Source: Alphaproteobacteria bacterium | Lineage (GTDB): Bacteria; Pseudomonadota; Alphaproteobacteria; ATCC43930; CGMCC-115725 | Reading direction: 5' to 3' | DNA length: 35,996 nt | NCBI GenBank assembly: GCA_019238055.1 | Contig: JAFAOB010000081.1 | Span: 1-35,996 of the forward strand | In this document: piece by piece, positions 25,223 through 33,663 of the stretch | Layout of the letters: each line of letters starts with the position of its first letter | Position numbering within the stretch: the stretch's first letter is position 1 | Made by a program: the position numbers and the translations under genes | The notes under the pieces: generated by a model | The model's database searches: none | What the model was told of the DNA's origin: nothing | The model's input: the letters and a program-made list of their open reading frames with translations, nothing else

Positions 25223-27907
25223 CTACTCAGTTCCGCTGCATTCGAGAATTTGCAGGCTCGGCCCGCCGAGCCTGGCGAACAGCCGCCGCCGACAGGTCAA
25301 GACGATGATCTGCACCTTCTCCCCGGCGCGTGTCAGAATGTCGAACATGCGCTCGATGCGCTCGTCGTCGCTGAACACCAGCGCGTCGTCCAATATAACC
25401 GTTGCCGGGCGCCCCTGGTCGAGCAGGAGTTCGGCAAACGCCAAACGCGTCAGGATCGCCAATTGCTCTTGGGTCCCGGCGCTCAGTGAGTCGAACGATT
25501 CAACGGCGCCGCTGCGCTCGATCGCATCAATGCCGAGATTTTCATCGAATTTGAGCCCGCTGCCGGGCAGGATCATTTTCAAATAGGGTTCGGCGCGCTC
25601 CCGAACGGGCGCCAGATACCGCTGCTTTGCCTCCCTCTCGGCGCCGCGCAACGTGTCGCGCAAAAGCTCCAGAACCGCCACCTCCTCCTCATAGGCTTTG
25701 ACCTGAGTCGCGAGCCGGCCTTCCTCCGCCTGGGCAGCGCTGAGGTCTTCCTCGACCCCGATCCCCTCATTGGCTTCGATCAGCCCTTCCAGCCGGGAAA
25801 TCTCCTTGTTCAGCCGGTCGATGTCGTCCGCCTGCTGTCGTCCCGCGGCTTCCAGACGTTTGATCCGCACATCGAGTTGATCAACCGTCTCGCCCTCGGC
25901 GCGCTCCAGCTCGGCCAGCACGGTCTGCGCCGCGGCGGCATTGCCCGCCCGCTCCCGCGCTTGTGCGAACAGCTCCTCGTCGCTGCAGCGGGCGCGACCA
26001 GCCGCGAGCTGCTCCTGTTTGCCGGACAGGGTGGCGCGCAGACCTTCCAGTCGGCGGCCCAACGCCTGAACCTCCTCAAGCGTCTCGGCAAGGGCCTGTT
26101 TTGGCCCGTCGATCGCGGCACCGGCGGTCTCGATTTCAGTTGTTATCAGATTGGCATCGTGCTGCGCCGCCGCGATCGCCTCTTCCGTCTCCGCCAATGG
26201 CGGAAGGGCCACGAGAGCGAGGCTCGCCAGCTCGGCCGCCAACCGACCCGCCAATTCGCCTATGCGGGTCTCGCGCGCTTCGAGGCCGGCAGGCAGCCGC
26301 CGGCCCGGGTCTGCCGGTGCGAGACCGGCGATTTCCTGCCGTCTCTCATTCAATTGGCGGACCAGCTCGCGCCGCTGCGCGGCCTGGCGCCGGGCCGCCA
26401 GCAAGTCTGTCGCGCCGACCGCCTCCAAGGCCGCCCCAAGTGCGTCTTCGGCGCGCTGCAGTTGTGCGATCATCATTGCGCGATCGGCGATCTGCGGCTC
26501 GACGGTGATCTCACCAATACTCTCGATTGCGATTGTCGCGCGGGCCAGGACCGGGGTTTGACAAACCGGGGTCGACAGCGGCTTGCCGTCCAACCGCACG
26601 CGCCCCAGCGCATCCGGATTGACAGCGAACGACACCGTCGTCGCGACGGCGTTTGCAGCCGCGCGTGCCGCGGTGAGTTCCGCAGCCGCGTCCTCGGCCA
26701 GCGCCATCGTCTCGTCGGTCGCGGGATTGGCGCCGATCGCCTCGATCAGCAGTCCGACCTCGCTCTTCAGCTCACCGGCCCGGCGGAGCGTCTCCTGATG
26801 CTGATCGATCTCGCCGGCGATCAGCTGTGCCGCACGGACCCGTTCCAGCCGACGGGCGATTTCGCTGTTGCTGCGCTGCCGCTCGCGTAATTGCTCGAGC
26901 CGCTTTTCCGCCTCCTCAAGCTGGCGCTTCAGCAGGGCCCGCCGCTCCTCGGCAGCGGCAAATTTGCGTTCGACCGTTTCAAACTCGGCCCGCAGCGGGC
27001 CCAGCTCGTTGACGAGCGCCTCTCGCTTGTCGATCTCCGTCTTCGCCCGCTCCGCCCGTTCTTCAGCAAGAAGTGTAGCGCTGCGGGCTGCGGCGATCTC
27101 CGCCGCCTTGGTGGCGGCGGCAATGCGGCGATCGCGAGTCGCGCTCAACTCGTGCTGATGCGCAATTTCGTCCCATTCGACCTGGCGCCGCTGGCGGTCA
27201 CGACGCAGACGCGCCAACTCGTCCATATACCGGAAGTTTTCGTCCCGCTTGGCTTCGAGCTGTCGGATCTCGTCGCGCGTCCGGTCGAGCCGGTCCTTCG
27301 CCTCCTTGAATTTGCCGCGCGGGCCTCGCGTGCTTTTAAGGTCATTAAGAGCGCGTTCGACCGCCGCCGGAATGCGTTGGCCGCGCTGGCCGCCGGTGAC
27401 GATGCCGATCTGGGCTTCGAGGCACCCTTGCAGATCGCGGCGCCCATGCTCGTCGAGACCGATATGGCCGAACGATTCGCCCTGCTGTACCCACAGCGTG
27501 CCCCAAATGCCGGGTGCGCTGCTCCGCGGTCCGCGCTCGAAGCGGAGCAGCTTTCGCAGCTCTTCCTCGGCGGCCTCGCCCTCGAAGCGGCGCCCGTTTG
27601 GGGTTGTCAGCATCGCCTTCCCCGGCTGCCCCGCAAACCGCTTGGCGATCGTCCAGCGTGTACCGTCGAGATCAAAGGCGAGCTCGACCTGCGGTACCGT
27701 CCCGTTGCAGAAATGGCGAAAGCCGCGGGTGCGCTCGGTCTGGGCGGTCGCCTTCTCGAAAATGACGCCGTTGATCGCCTCCAGCAGGGTCGATTTCCCG
27801 TACTCGTTGGGGCCGACCAGAATGTTGACGCCGTCGCCGATGCCGTCAACGCGAACCGGGCCGACAAATTTGCGGAAATTGCGCAGCTCCAGCGAGCGGA
27901 TCTTCAT
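25223..27907 (-). CDS. SbcC/Rad50-like (YhaN-like) SMC-type ATPase
   Basis: The predicted protein is 894 aa. It has Walker A GPNEYGKST (32-40) near the N-terminus and two long charged coiled-coil arms (about 195-380 and 560-770). Near the C-terminus are the ABC signature SLSAGTQEQL (807-816) and Walker B TVILDDALVFSD (836-847). This head-arm-head layout is that of DNA repair ATPases. No CxxC zinc hook is found at the arm tip, where a small globular segment (about 400-500) sits instead, as in RecN/YhaN types. The ATG overlaps the stop of the phosphoesterase gene by 4 bases (ATGA), so the two form a complex-encoding operon. The annotation YhaN-like is by domain pattern. Confidence 0.9.
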   Translation of the reverse strand: MKIRSLELRNFRKFVGPVRVDGIGDGVNILVGPNEYGKSTLLEAINGVIFEKATAQTERTRGFRHFCNGTVPQVELAFDLDGTRWTIAKRFAGQPGKAMLTTPNGRRFEGEAAEEELRKLLRFERGPRSSAPGIWGTLWVQQGESFGHIGLDEHGRRDLQGCLEAQIGIVTGGQRGQRIPAAVERALNDLKSTRGPRGKFKEAKDRLDRTRDEIRQLEAKRDENFRYMDELARLRRDRQRRQVEWDEIAHQHELSATRDRRIAAATKAAEIAAARSATLLAEERAERAKTEIDKREALVNELGPLRAEFETVERKFAAAEERRALLKRQLEEAEKRLEQLRERQRSNSEIARRLERVRAAQLIAGEIDQHQETLRRAGELKSEVGLLIEAIGANPATDETMALAEDAAAELTAARAAANAVATTVSFAVNPDALGRVRLDGKPLSTPVCQTPVLARATIAIESIGEITVEPQIADRAMMIAQLQRAEDALGAALEAVGATDLLAARRQAAQRRELVRQLNERRQEIAGLAPADPGRRLPAGLEARETRIGELAGRLAAELASLALVALPPLAETEEAIAAAQHDANLITTEIETAGAAIDGPKQALAETLEEVQALGRRLEGLRATLSGKQEQLAAGRARCSDEELFAQARERAGNAAAAQTVLAELERAEGETVDQLDVRIKRLEAAGRQQADDIDRLNKEISRLEGLIEANEGIGVEEDLSAAQAEEGRLATQVKAYEEEVAVLELLRDTLRGAEREAKQRYLAPVRERAEPYLKMILPGSGLKFDENLGIDAIERSGAVESFDSLSAGTQEQLAILTRLAFAELLLDQGRPATVILDDALVFSDDERIERMFDILTRAGEKVQIIVLTCRRRLFARLGGPSLQILECSGTE

Positions 27908-29073
27908 CGCTTTGACGTATCGCTCAAATGTTCGAGATAGAGCCGGCGCAAGGCGTGCGAAGCCAACCGCGCCTGCTCCGCGGCCGATAAATCCTCAGCC
28001 ATTATCTTCAGCCGCTCAGCCGCGGTCCGCACGAACCCCGAGCGGTCGATATCGTCCATGTCCGCTTCGGTCGGTTCGAGCACGAGGTCGGCGCTGTCGC
28101 AATCCAAGGCGCACACCGCCGCCCCGACGCCGCTCTGAATGATGGTTTCCTCAAATCGCCTGCGGCCGGCGAGCGACAGGGTTCCCTGCATCCGAAGCCT
28201 GAGAACAACCCTGCCGAGGTCTGAATCGAGCCTGCGGAGGCGAGCTTCAAGGACATCGATCTGGGAATCATCAGTCAGGGTTTCCGATACGTGGTGCCAC
28301 CTGTATCTGGCGGTTTCGATCGGCGTCACAATCGGGGTGGCGCGTGCCCCCAAGATTTCGACGAGCAGCGCCTTGCCACCGTTGCACAAGGTCCCATCCG
28401 GGTCCGGCGGCAATTTGAACTGGTCGGGTTCGGGCGTGCCGGAGTACCAGGTCCACTCATTGACGCGCATCTGGCGATGCCAATCGCCGAGAGCGAGATA
28501 GGCGAGGCCCGCGCTTTTCGAGCGATCGGGTGCGATCGGGTTCCTGGCCTCGCCGTCCGAACCGAAACCCCTGATCGAGCCGTGCGCCATTCCGAGGCGG
28601 ACGGCGCCGGACGGCGTCGGTTCGGCGTCCATGTAAGCGGTCAAATCATCGCTGCTCGCTATGTATTGAAACGGCGCCGGCAGCAAAAAGACGGTTGCGC
28701 CATTATCCTCGGCGATCGCCGCCGCGCCGGGGCTTGTATGCAGATGCACATTCTCCGGCAGCGCCATCCGGCGGACCCGGTCCCACAGCCCGTTTTCGCG
28801 CGCGGGGTCGTGATTTCCGGGCATCAGATGCCACGCGACCCTCGGGAACTGGCGCATTGCCTCGAGCGGCTTCGCCAGGGTCTGCGGGGAAAGCTGCTGT
28901 TTGTCGTAAATGTCGCCGGCCAGCAGCACCGCTGTCGCCCCGTGCCGAATCGCCAGCTCTCCCAAGATTCGCACCACCGCGTGCCGCGCATCCTGCAGCA
29001 GCGCCGCTGTCGTGTGATCGAAGTAATTGAAAACCATACCGATTTGGAGATCGGACGAGTGAATGAGGCGCAT
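27904..29073 (-). CDS. SbcD/Mre11-like (YhaO-like) metallophosphoesterase with altered metal ligands
   Basis: The predicted protein is 389 aa. The calcineurin-like motifs are in order: HSSDLQIG (D8), LLAGDIYD (D54), PGNHD (N87-H88-D89), GMAHGSI (H164) and LALGDWHR (D197, H199). Compared with canonical Mre11/SbcD, the motif I D-x-H is D-L-Q and the final G-H-x-H is G-D-W-H. Two metal ligands are thus replaced (H to Q and H to D), the others kept. I believe a subfamily of bacterial 'DNA repair exonucleases' shares this pair. It heads the operon and hands over to the ATPase through a 4-base ATGA overlap. Predicted role: nuclease partner in DNA end processing. Confidence 0.9.
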   Translation of the reverse strand: MRLIHSSDLQIGMVFNYFDHTTAALLQDARHAVVRILGELAIRHGATAVLLAGDIYDKQQLSPQTLAKPLEAMRQFPRVAWHLMPGNHDPARENGLWDRVRRMALPENVHLHTSPGAAAIAEDNGATVFLLPAPFQYIASSDDLTAYMDAEPTPSGAVRLGMAHGSIRGFGSDGEARNPIAPDRSKSAGLAYLALGDWHRQMRVNEWTWYSGTPEPDQFKLPPDPDGTLCNGGKALLVEILGARATPIVTPIETARYRWHHVSETLTDDSQIDVLEARLRRLDSDLGRVVLRLRMQGTLSLAGRRRFEETIIQSGVGAAVCALDCDSADLVLEPTEADMDDIDRSGFVRTAAERLKIMAEDLSAAEQARLASHALRRLYLEHLSDTSKR

Positions 29074-29102
29074 CGGCTCTCACTTCGATCAGCGTTTTGC
29101 GA

Positions 29103-29108
29103 ATTATA
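29103..29108 (-). promoter_or_regulatory. candidate -10 box for the SbcD/SbcC-like operon
   Basis: A perfect TATAAT on the minus strand lies about 30 bases before ATG 29073. No good -35 element is found 16-18 bases upstream. This 162-base divergent region also serves the hydantoinase gene. Confidence 0.35.
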
Positions 29109-29235
29109 TCTCGCGGCGCAATTAATACACCGCTAATAGATGTCGACCGCGCGCGAGCCGCAGCTTCTTGTTCGACGATGGTTGCCGATCAGGTTACGAT
29201 GCAAGCTCGCCTCAGCGGCTGCGGAGGGAGCTTGC

Positions 29236-30699
29236 ATGGCTGACTACGATCTGATGATCCGCAACGGTACGGTGGCGACCGCGGCCGATACGTTCGAATG
29301 CGATGTCGGCATCAAAGACGGCGTTATCGCCACCCTCGGCCGCAATCTCGGCCCGGGAACGCGCGAGATCGATGCTCGAGGCAAGCTCGTCTTGCCGGGC
29401 GGCATCGACAGCCATTGCCATATCGAGCAGCGCTCGTCCGCCGGGGTCGTGTGCGCCGACGATTTCTATAGCGGCACTGTGGCGGCAGCGTTCGGCGGCA
29501 CGACGACTGTCATCCCGTTTGCCGCCCAGCACCGCGGCCAGTCACTGCGCCAGGTGGTCGAGGATTATCACGCGGCGGCACGGCCCAAGGCGGTTATCGA
29601 CTACGCCTTCCACCTGATCATTTCCGACCCGACCGAGCAGGTCATGGGCCAGGAACTGCCGGCCCTGATTCGCGACGGCTACACGTCGTTCAAGGTCTAC
29701 ATGACCTACGATCTGTTGCAGCTCGACGATCGGCAGATGCTCGACATTTTGGCCCTGGCCCGGCGCGAGAGGGCGCTCGTCATGGTCCATGCCGAGAACT
29801 ACGACATGATCAAATGGTTGACGGCGCGGCTGTTGGAGCGCGGTCTTGGCGCGCCACGGTATCACGCGATCAGCCATGCCCGTCTCGCCGAGGGCGAAGC
29901 AACCAACCGCGCGGTCAATCTGGCGCAATTGCTCGATGTGCCGATCCTGCTCGTCCATGTCTCGGCGGCCGAGGCGATCGAGGTTATCCGCAATGCCCAA
30001 ACCAAAGGTCTCAAGATTTATGGCGAGACCTGTCCGCAATATCTGTTTCTGACTGCCGAAGACATCGCCAAGCCCGGGCTCGAAGGCGCCAAATTCTGCT
30101 GCAGCCCGCCGCCGCGTGATCAGGAGGCGCAAGAGGCGGTATGGTCCGGGCTCAAGAACGGCACCTTCCAGGTGTTTTCGTCGGATCACGCGCCGTACCG
30201 CTTTGATGCCTCAGGCAAATTGCCCCATGGCGAGCGGACGACGTTCAAAGACATCGCCAATGGTGTCCCCGGTATCGAATTGCGCCTGCCCTTGCTGTTT
30301 TCCGAAGGGGTCGGTCGCGGCCGGCTCGATCTCAACGCCTTTGTTGCGCTGACCGCGACCAATCATGCCAAGCTCTACGGGCTCCATCCGCGAAAAGGCA
30401 CGATCGCGGTCGGCAGCGACGCCGACATTGCGATCTGGGATCCCGAATGCGAGACGACGATCACCGCCGGCCTGTTGCACGACAATGTCGGCTACACTCC
30501 CTATGAGGGCCGCAAATTGCGCGGCTGGCCGGTCATGGTGTTGAGCCGCGGCCGCGTCGTTGTCGAAGGTGGAACGCTTGCCGCGCAACGCGGCAGCGGT
30601 GCCTTTCTGCCCTGCGCTCTCTCGACCTATGCGCGTCCCGCCGGCACCCCCGTCCCCGAATTTTCCTATGCGGCCCAACACGGCAGGCCACTCGTCTAA
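29236..30699 (+). CDS. hydA: dihydropyrimidinase / D-hydantoinase
   Basis: The predicted protein is 487 aa, an amidohydrolase that opens the ring of 5,6-dihydropyrimidines and 5-substituted hydantoins to N-carbamoyl amino acids. The metal-site residues are visible: H60 and H62 (IDSHCHIEQ), the carbamylated Lys K153 (SFKVYMTYD), H185 (VHAENYD), H241 (LVHVSAAEA) and Asp of SSDHAPY. ATG 29236 follows GGAGGGAG by 5 bases; the upstream 32 codons of open frame lack such a site. The D-carbamoylase gene begins 99 bases downstream on the same strand, which strongly suggests hydantoinase use. Confidence 0.95.
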   Translation: MADYDLMIRNGTVATAADTFECDVGIKDGVIATLGRNLGPGTREIDARGKLVLPGGIDSHCHIEQRSSAGVVCADDFYSGTVAAAFGGTTTVIPFAAQHRGQSLRQVVEDYHAAARPKAVIDYAFHLIISDPTEQVMGQELPALIRDGYTSFKVYMTYDLLQLDDRQMLDILALARRERALVMVHAENYDMIKWLTARLLERGLGAPRYHAISHARLAEGEATNRAVNLAQLLDVPILLVHVSAAEAIEVIRNAQTKGLKIYGETCPQYLFLTAEDIAKPGLEGAKFCCSPPPRDQEAQEAVWSGLKNGTFQVFSSDHAPYRFDASGKLPHGERTTFKDIANGVPGIELRLPLLFSEGVGRGRLDLNAFVALTATNHAKLYGLHPRKGTIAVGSDADIAIWDPECETTITAGLLHDNVGYTPYEGRKLRGWPVMVLSRGRVVVEGGTLAAQRGSGAFLPCALSTYARPAGTPVPEFSYAAQHGRPLV

Positions 30700-30798
30700 T
30701 TCAAATGAATGGCCGGCACGCTAAGGTGACGCGGCAATCAGCGACGGATCGGCCGGGGTATGGATACTGGTCCTGTCGCTTGCAGGAGGAATGAGGGC

Positions 30799-31734
30799 GT
30801 GGCACATCGATTGAATGCTGCGGTGGCCCAGCTCGGGCCGATTCATCTCGCGGACAGCCGCACCTCGGTGGTTCGGCGGCTGATGGCGTTGCTGCGCGAG
30901 GCGCATGGGCGCGGCGCGCGGTTTGTCGTGTTTCCGGAGCTGGCGCTGACCACGTTCTTTCCGCGCTGGTGGATGACCGACCAGGCCGAAATCGACCGCT
31001 TTTTCGAGCGCGAGATGCCAAACATCGAAACCCGGCCGCTGTTCGATCTGGCGAGGGAACTCGGCGTCGGCTTTTACCTCGGCTATGCCGAGCTGACCGA
31101 AGAGAATGGTGTCGTGCGCCATTACAATACGGCGATCCTCGTCGAACGCGACGGCCGGATTGTCGGGCGCTACCGCAAGATTCATCTGCCCGGCCACGCC
31201 GAGCATTTGCCGGATGCGCCCTTCCAGCATCTGGAAAAGCGCTATTTCGATATCGGCAATTTGGGCTTCAAAGTCTGGCGCGCCTATGACGCGGTCGTTG
31301 GCATGTGCATCTGCAACGATCGGCGCTGGCCTGAGACTTGGCGCGTCATGGGCTTGCAGGGGGCCGAGATCATGGCACTTGGCTACAACACCCCGATCCT
31401 GAACATCCATCATCGCGAGCCCGAGCATTTGCGGATGTTTCATCATCTGCTGTCGCTGCAGGCCGGGGCCTATCAGAATGCGGCCTGGGTGCTGGCGGCG
31501 GCGAAATGCGGTGCCGAGGACGGGTTCGGGATGGTCGGCGGCTCCGCGATCGTCGCCCCGACCGGCGAGATCGCCGCGCAAGCATTGAGCGAGGACAACG
31601 AGGTCATTGCCGTCAGCCTCGACCTCGACCTCGGCGACTATCTGCGCCGCACTGTCTTCAATTTCGCCAAGCATCGCCGCATCGAGCATTACGGCCTGAT
31701 CACCGAACGCACGGGTGCGAGAACCGAGGTTTAG
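30799..31734 (+). CDS. N-carbamoyl-D-amino-acid hydrolase (D-carbamoylase)
   Basis: The predicted protein is 311 aa, nitrilase superfamily. The catalytic triad falls at E47 (VFPELALTTFFPRWW), K127 (YRKIHLPGH) and C172 (MCICNDRRWPETWRVMGL). These are the same positions as in the well-known Agrobacterium enzyme, and the 'FPRWW/HLPGH' surroundings are specific to D-carbamoylases. It would cleave N-carbamoyl-D-amino acids to D-amino acids, CO2 and ammonia. GTG 30799 is preceded by AGGAGG 9 bases upstream; an ATG between them is out of frame. It acts directly after the hydantoinase; no hydantoin racemase or transporter is in the window. Confidence 0.93.
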   Translation: MAHRLNAAVAQLGPIHLADSRTSVVRRLMALLREAHGRGARFVVFPELALTTFFPRWWMTDQAEIDRFFEREMPNIETRPLFDLARELGVGFYLGYAELTEENGVVRHYNTAILVERDGRIVGRYRKIHLPGHAEHLPDAPFQHLEKRYFDIGNLGFKVWRAYDAVVGMCICNDRRWPETWRVMGLQGAEIMALGYNTPILNIHHREPEHLRMFHHLLSLQAGAYQNAAWVLAAAKCGAEDGFGMVGGSAIVAPTGEIAAQALSEDNEVIAVSLDLDLGDYLRRTVFNFAKHRRIEHYGLITERTGARTEV

Positions 31735-31925
31735 AGAGGGTGAGCAAACCTTAGTCTCTTTCCTGTTTGAATAGAAATGCTGTGGCTCGTGCGCCTTTAG
31801 CGCGAAGGTCGTAAGGAGATCGCGAGGTGCGGGGCGGCGGGTTCCTGGCCGGAGGTTGCCCTTGACCCGGCCGGCGGCGTGTACGACACTTTTATTAACA
31901 TAACCTTATTGGAGCATTATCCCCA

Positions 31926-32504
31926 ATGATTTTCTATCCTGAAGAGCGTATCGCGATATTCATCGATGGCGCCAACCTCTATTCTGCCGCACGGGGTCTT
32001 GCCTTCGACATTGATTACAAGCGGCTCCTTGACCTGTTCAGTACCAAGGGGCGACTGATCCGCGCCTTTTATTATACAGCACTGGTCGAAGAACAAGAAT
32101 ATTCACCGATCCGGCCGCTCGTTGATTGGCTCGATTACAATGGGTATTCGATGGTCACCAAGCCGACCAAGGAATTCACCGACGCGGTTGGGCGGCGGCG
32201 GATCAAGGGCAACATGGACATCGAACTGGCGATCGACATGCTCGAAATGGCCCAGTTCATCGATCACGCGGTCCTGTTTTCCGGCGACGGCGATTTCCGC
32301 CGGTTGGTCGAGGCGGTGCAGCGCCGCGGTGTACGAGTGTCGGTCGTGTCGACGATTCGCTCCTCGCCGCCGATGGTGTCGGATGATCTGCGCCGGCAAG
32401 CCGACAACTTTATTGAACTCCAGGATCTTGCGCCAAACATCGCGCGCAATCACCACCCGCGCGAGGAATTGCGGGTGCGCGCCGAACCCGTCGAAGAGGC
32501 GTGA
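31926..32504 (+). CDS. NYN-domain (LabA/DUF88-like) PIN-fold ribonuclease-like protein
   Basis: The predicted protein is 192 aa. The PIN-like acidic site is formed by D14 in IFIDGANLYSA, the NMDIELAIDML segment and FSGDGDFRRLVEAVQRRG. The layout is that of LabA/DUF88 proteins, which are predicted metal-dependent RNases; targets in bacteria are mostly unknown. The start is ATG 31926, with GGAG 11 bases upstream and AT-rich sequence before it. The last four bases (GTGA) are shared with the uracil-DNA glycosylase start. Confidence 0.92.
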   Translation: MIFYPEERIAIFIDGANLYSAARGLAFDIDYKRLLDLFSTKGRLIRAFYYTALVEEQEYSPIRPLVDWLDYNGYSMVTKPTKEFTDAVGRRRIKGNMDIELAIDMLEMAQFIDHAVLFSGDGDFRRLVEAVQRRGVRVSVVSTIRSSPPMVSDDLRRQADNFIELQDLAPNIARNHHPREELRVRAEPVEEA

Positions 32505-33247
32505 AGCCCCAGCCGCTGGCGCGATCGGATCCAGCATCGTCCGAAACCGCGCTTCCCGCCGCACCCTTGCCGTCGCCCGACTGTTCACTATGCCCGCGGC
32601 TTGCGGGCTTTCGCGAGAACCAGCAGGCGGCCCATCCGGAATGGTTCAATGCGCCGGTGCCACCCTTTGGTGATGCCTCGGCCGAATTGCTGATCGTCGG
32701 TCTGGCGCCGGGATTGCGGGGCGCCAACCGCACCGGCCGCCCATTTACCGGCGACTATGCCGGCGCGCTGCTCTATGGAACATTGCGGAAGTTTGGGCTG
32801 GTGCACGGGCATTACGATGCGCGGCCTGATGATGGGTTGGCGCTTGCCGGTGTGCGCATTACCAACGCGGTGCGTTGCGTTCCGCCGCAGAACAAACCCC
32901 AACCGCGGGAAATCGCCACCTGCCGGCGGTTTCTCGCAGCAGAAATTGCGGCATCCCCATCAGTGCGCGCCATGCTTGCTCTGGGGGCAATCGCGCATGA
33001 CGCGGTTCTCGGCGCCCTGGGCCTGCGCCGAACCGCATTTCGCTTCGCGCATGGTGCAGTTCATACGCTACCCGACGGTCGACTGCTCGCCGACAGCTAT
33101 CATTGCTCGCGGCTTAACACCAACACCGGAAAGCTGACCGTGGCGATGTTTGAAGCAGTCTTCGCGGCACTCCTTGCCCGGCTTGCCGAAAGCGGTAACG
33201 CCAGAGGGATGCGTGAAACGCATGGCACGACCGCAGAGACCCTGTAA
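32501..33247 (+). CDS. uracil-DNA glycosylase, family 5 (UdgB-type)
   Basis: The predicted protein is 248 aa from GTG 32501. It carries the family 5 motif A (GLAPGLRGANRTGRPFTGD, in IVGLAP...) and motif B as SYHCSRLNTNTGKLT. A four-Cys iron-sulfur set is present: CSLC (C28, C31) and CVPPQNKPQPREIATC with C-x14-C spacing. It would remove uracil and possibly other deaminated bases from DNA. The family 5 'HPS' of motif B reads HCS here. It overlaps the NYN gene by four bases, so it is probably made from the same transcript. Confidence 0.92.
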   Translation: MKPQPLARSDPASSETALPAAPLPSPDCSLCPRLAGFRENQQAAHPEWFNAPVPPFGDASAELLIVGLAPGLRGANRTGRPFTGDYAGALLYGTLRKFGLVHGHYDARPDDGLALAGVRITNAVRCVPPQNKPQPREIATCRRFLAAEIAASPSVRAMLALGAIAHDAVLGALGLRRTAFRFAHGAVHTLPDGRLLADSYHCSRLNTNTGKLTVAMFEAVFAALLARLAESGNARGMRETHGTTAETL

Positions 33248-33281
33248 CTTTCCGATTGCCACGCAACCCTGCTTGTCAGAT

Positions 33282-33306
33282 ATTGCGAACCGTTCGCATT
33301 CGCAAT
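33282..33306 (+). promoter_or_regulatory. Fur-box-like palindrome upstream of the iron-uptake genes
   Basis: ATTGCGAACCGTTCGCATT (33282-33300) contains the perfect palindrome TGCGAA-ccg-TTCGCA, and TTCGCA is repeated directly at 33299-33304. Three hexamer half-sites in this arrangement resemble GCGAAT-type Fur boxes. It ends about 21 bases before ATG 33327 of the cupredoxin gene, where binding would block transcription or start. Regulator identity (Fur, Mur or another) is inferred. Confidence 0.55.
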
Positions 33307-33326
33307 GCCGATGATGGTGCTGTTCG

Positions 33327-33653
33327 ATGCGTCATGTTTTTTGGGTTGCCGCTTTGTTGATTCTCAGCCTGCCGGCGGTTGCACCGGCCGATGACCCGGC
33401 CTTTTCGATCATGATGAAGAACCACCAATTTGTCCCGAGCGAGGTGCAGATACCGGCCGGGGTCAAGGCCAAACTCGTCGTCCGTAACGAAAACCCGACG
33501 GCGTCAGAGTTCGAAAGCAATCAATTTCATCGTGAGAAAGTCGTGGCACCTGGCCAGCAGATCACGGTCTATGTCGGTCCGCTCGATCCCGGCAGCTATG
33601 AATTTTTCGACGATTTCCATCCGCAGACCCGCGGCCATTTGATCGTCAAATAG
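33327..33653 (+). CDS. periplasmic cupredoxin-domain protein (EfeO/FtrB-like)
   Basis: The predicted protein is 108 aa with a signal peptide (residues 1-21, VFWVAALLILSLPAVAPA). The rest is a single cupredoxin fold: FVPSEVQIPAGVKAKLVVRN, EFESNQFHREKVVAPGQ and PGSYEFFDDFHPQTRGHLIV. H68 and H98 and nearby acidic residues are candidate Cu or Fe ligands. Such domains in EfeO and in the FtrABCD systems are thought to oxidise or hand over iron to the FTR1 permease. It lies 10 bases before the permease gene, below the Fur-like palindrome. Confidence 0.88.
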   Translation: MRHVFWVAALLILSLPAVAPADDPAFSIMMKNHQFVPSEVQIPAGVKAKLVVRNENPTASEFESNQFHREKVVAPGQQITVYVGPLDPGSYEFFDDFHPQTRGHLIVK

Positions 33654-33663
33654 CGAGAGCGCG

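Noticed and set aside
26891-27940. 349-codon open frame on the plus strand
   Set aside because: It is antisense to the SbcC-like gene, has no recognisable domain and reflects GC-rich codon bias.
30721-31689. 322-codon open frame, minus strand
   Set aside because: It is antisense to the D-carbamoylase, whose catalytic residues are all present on the other strand.
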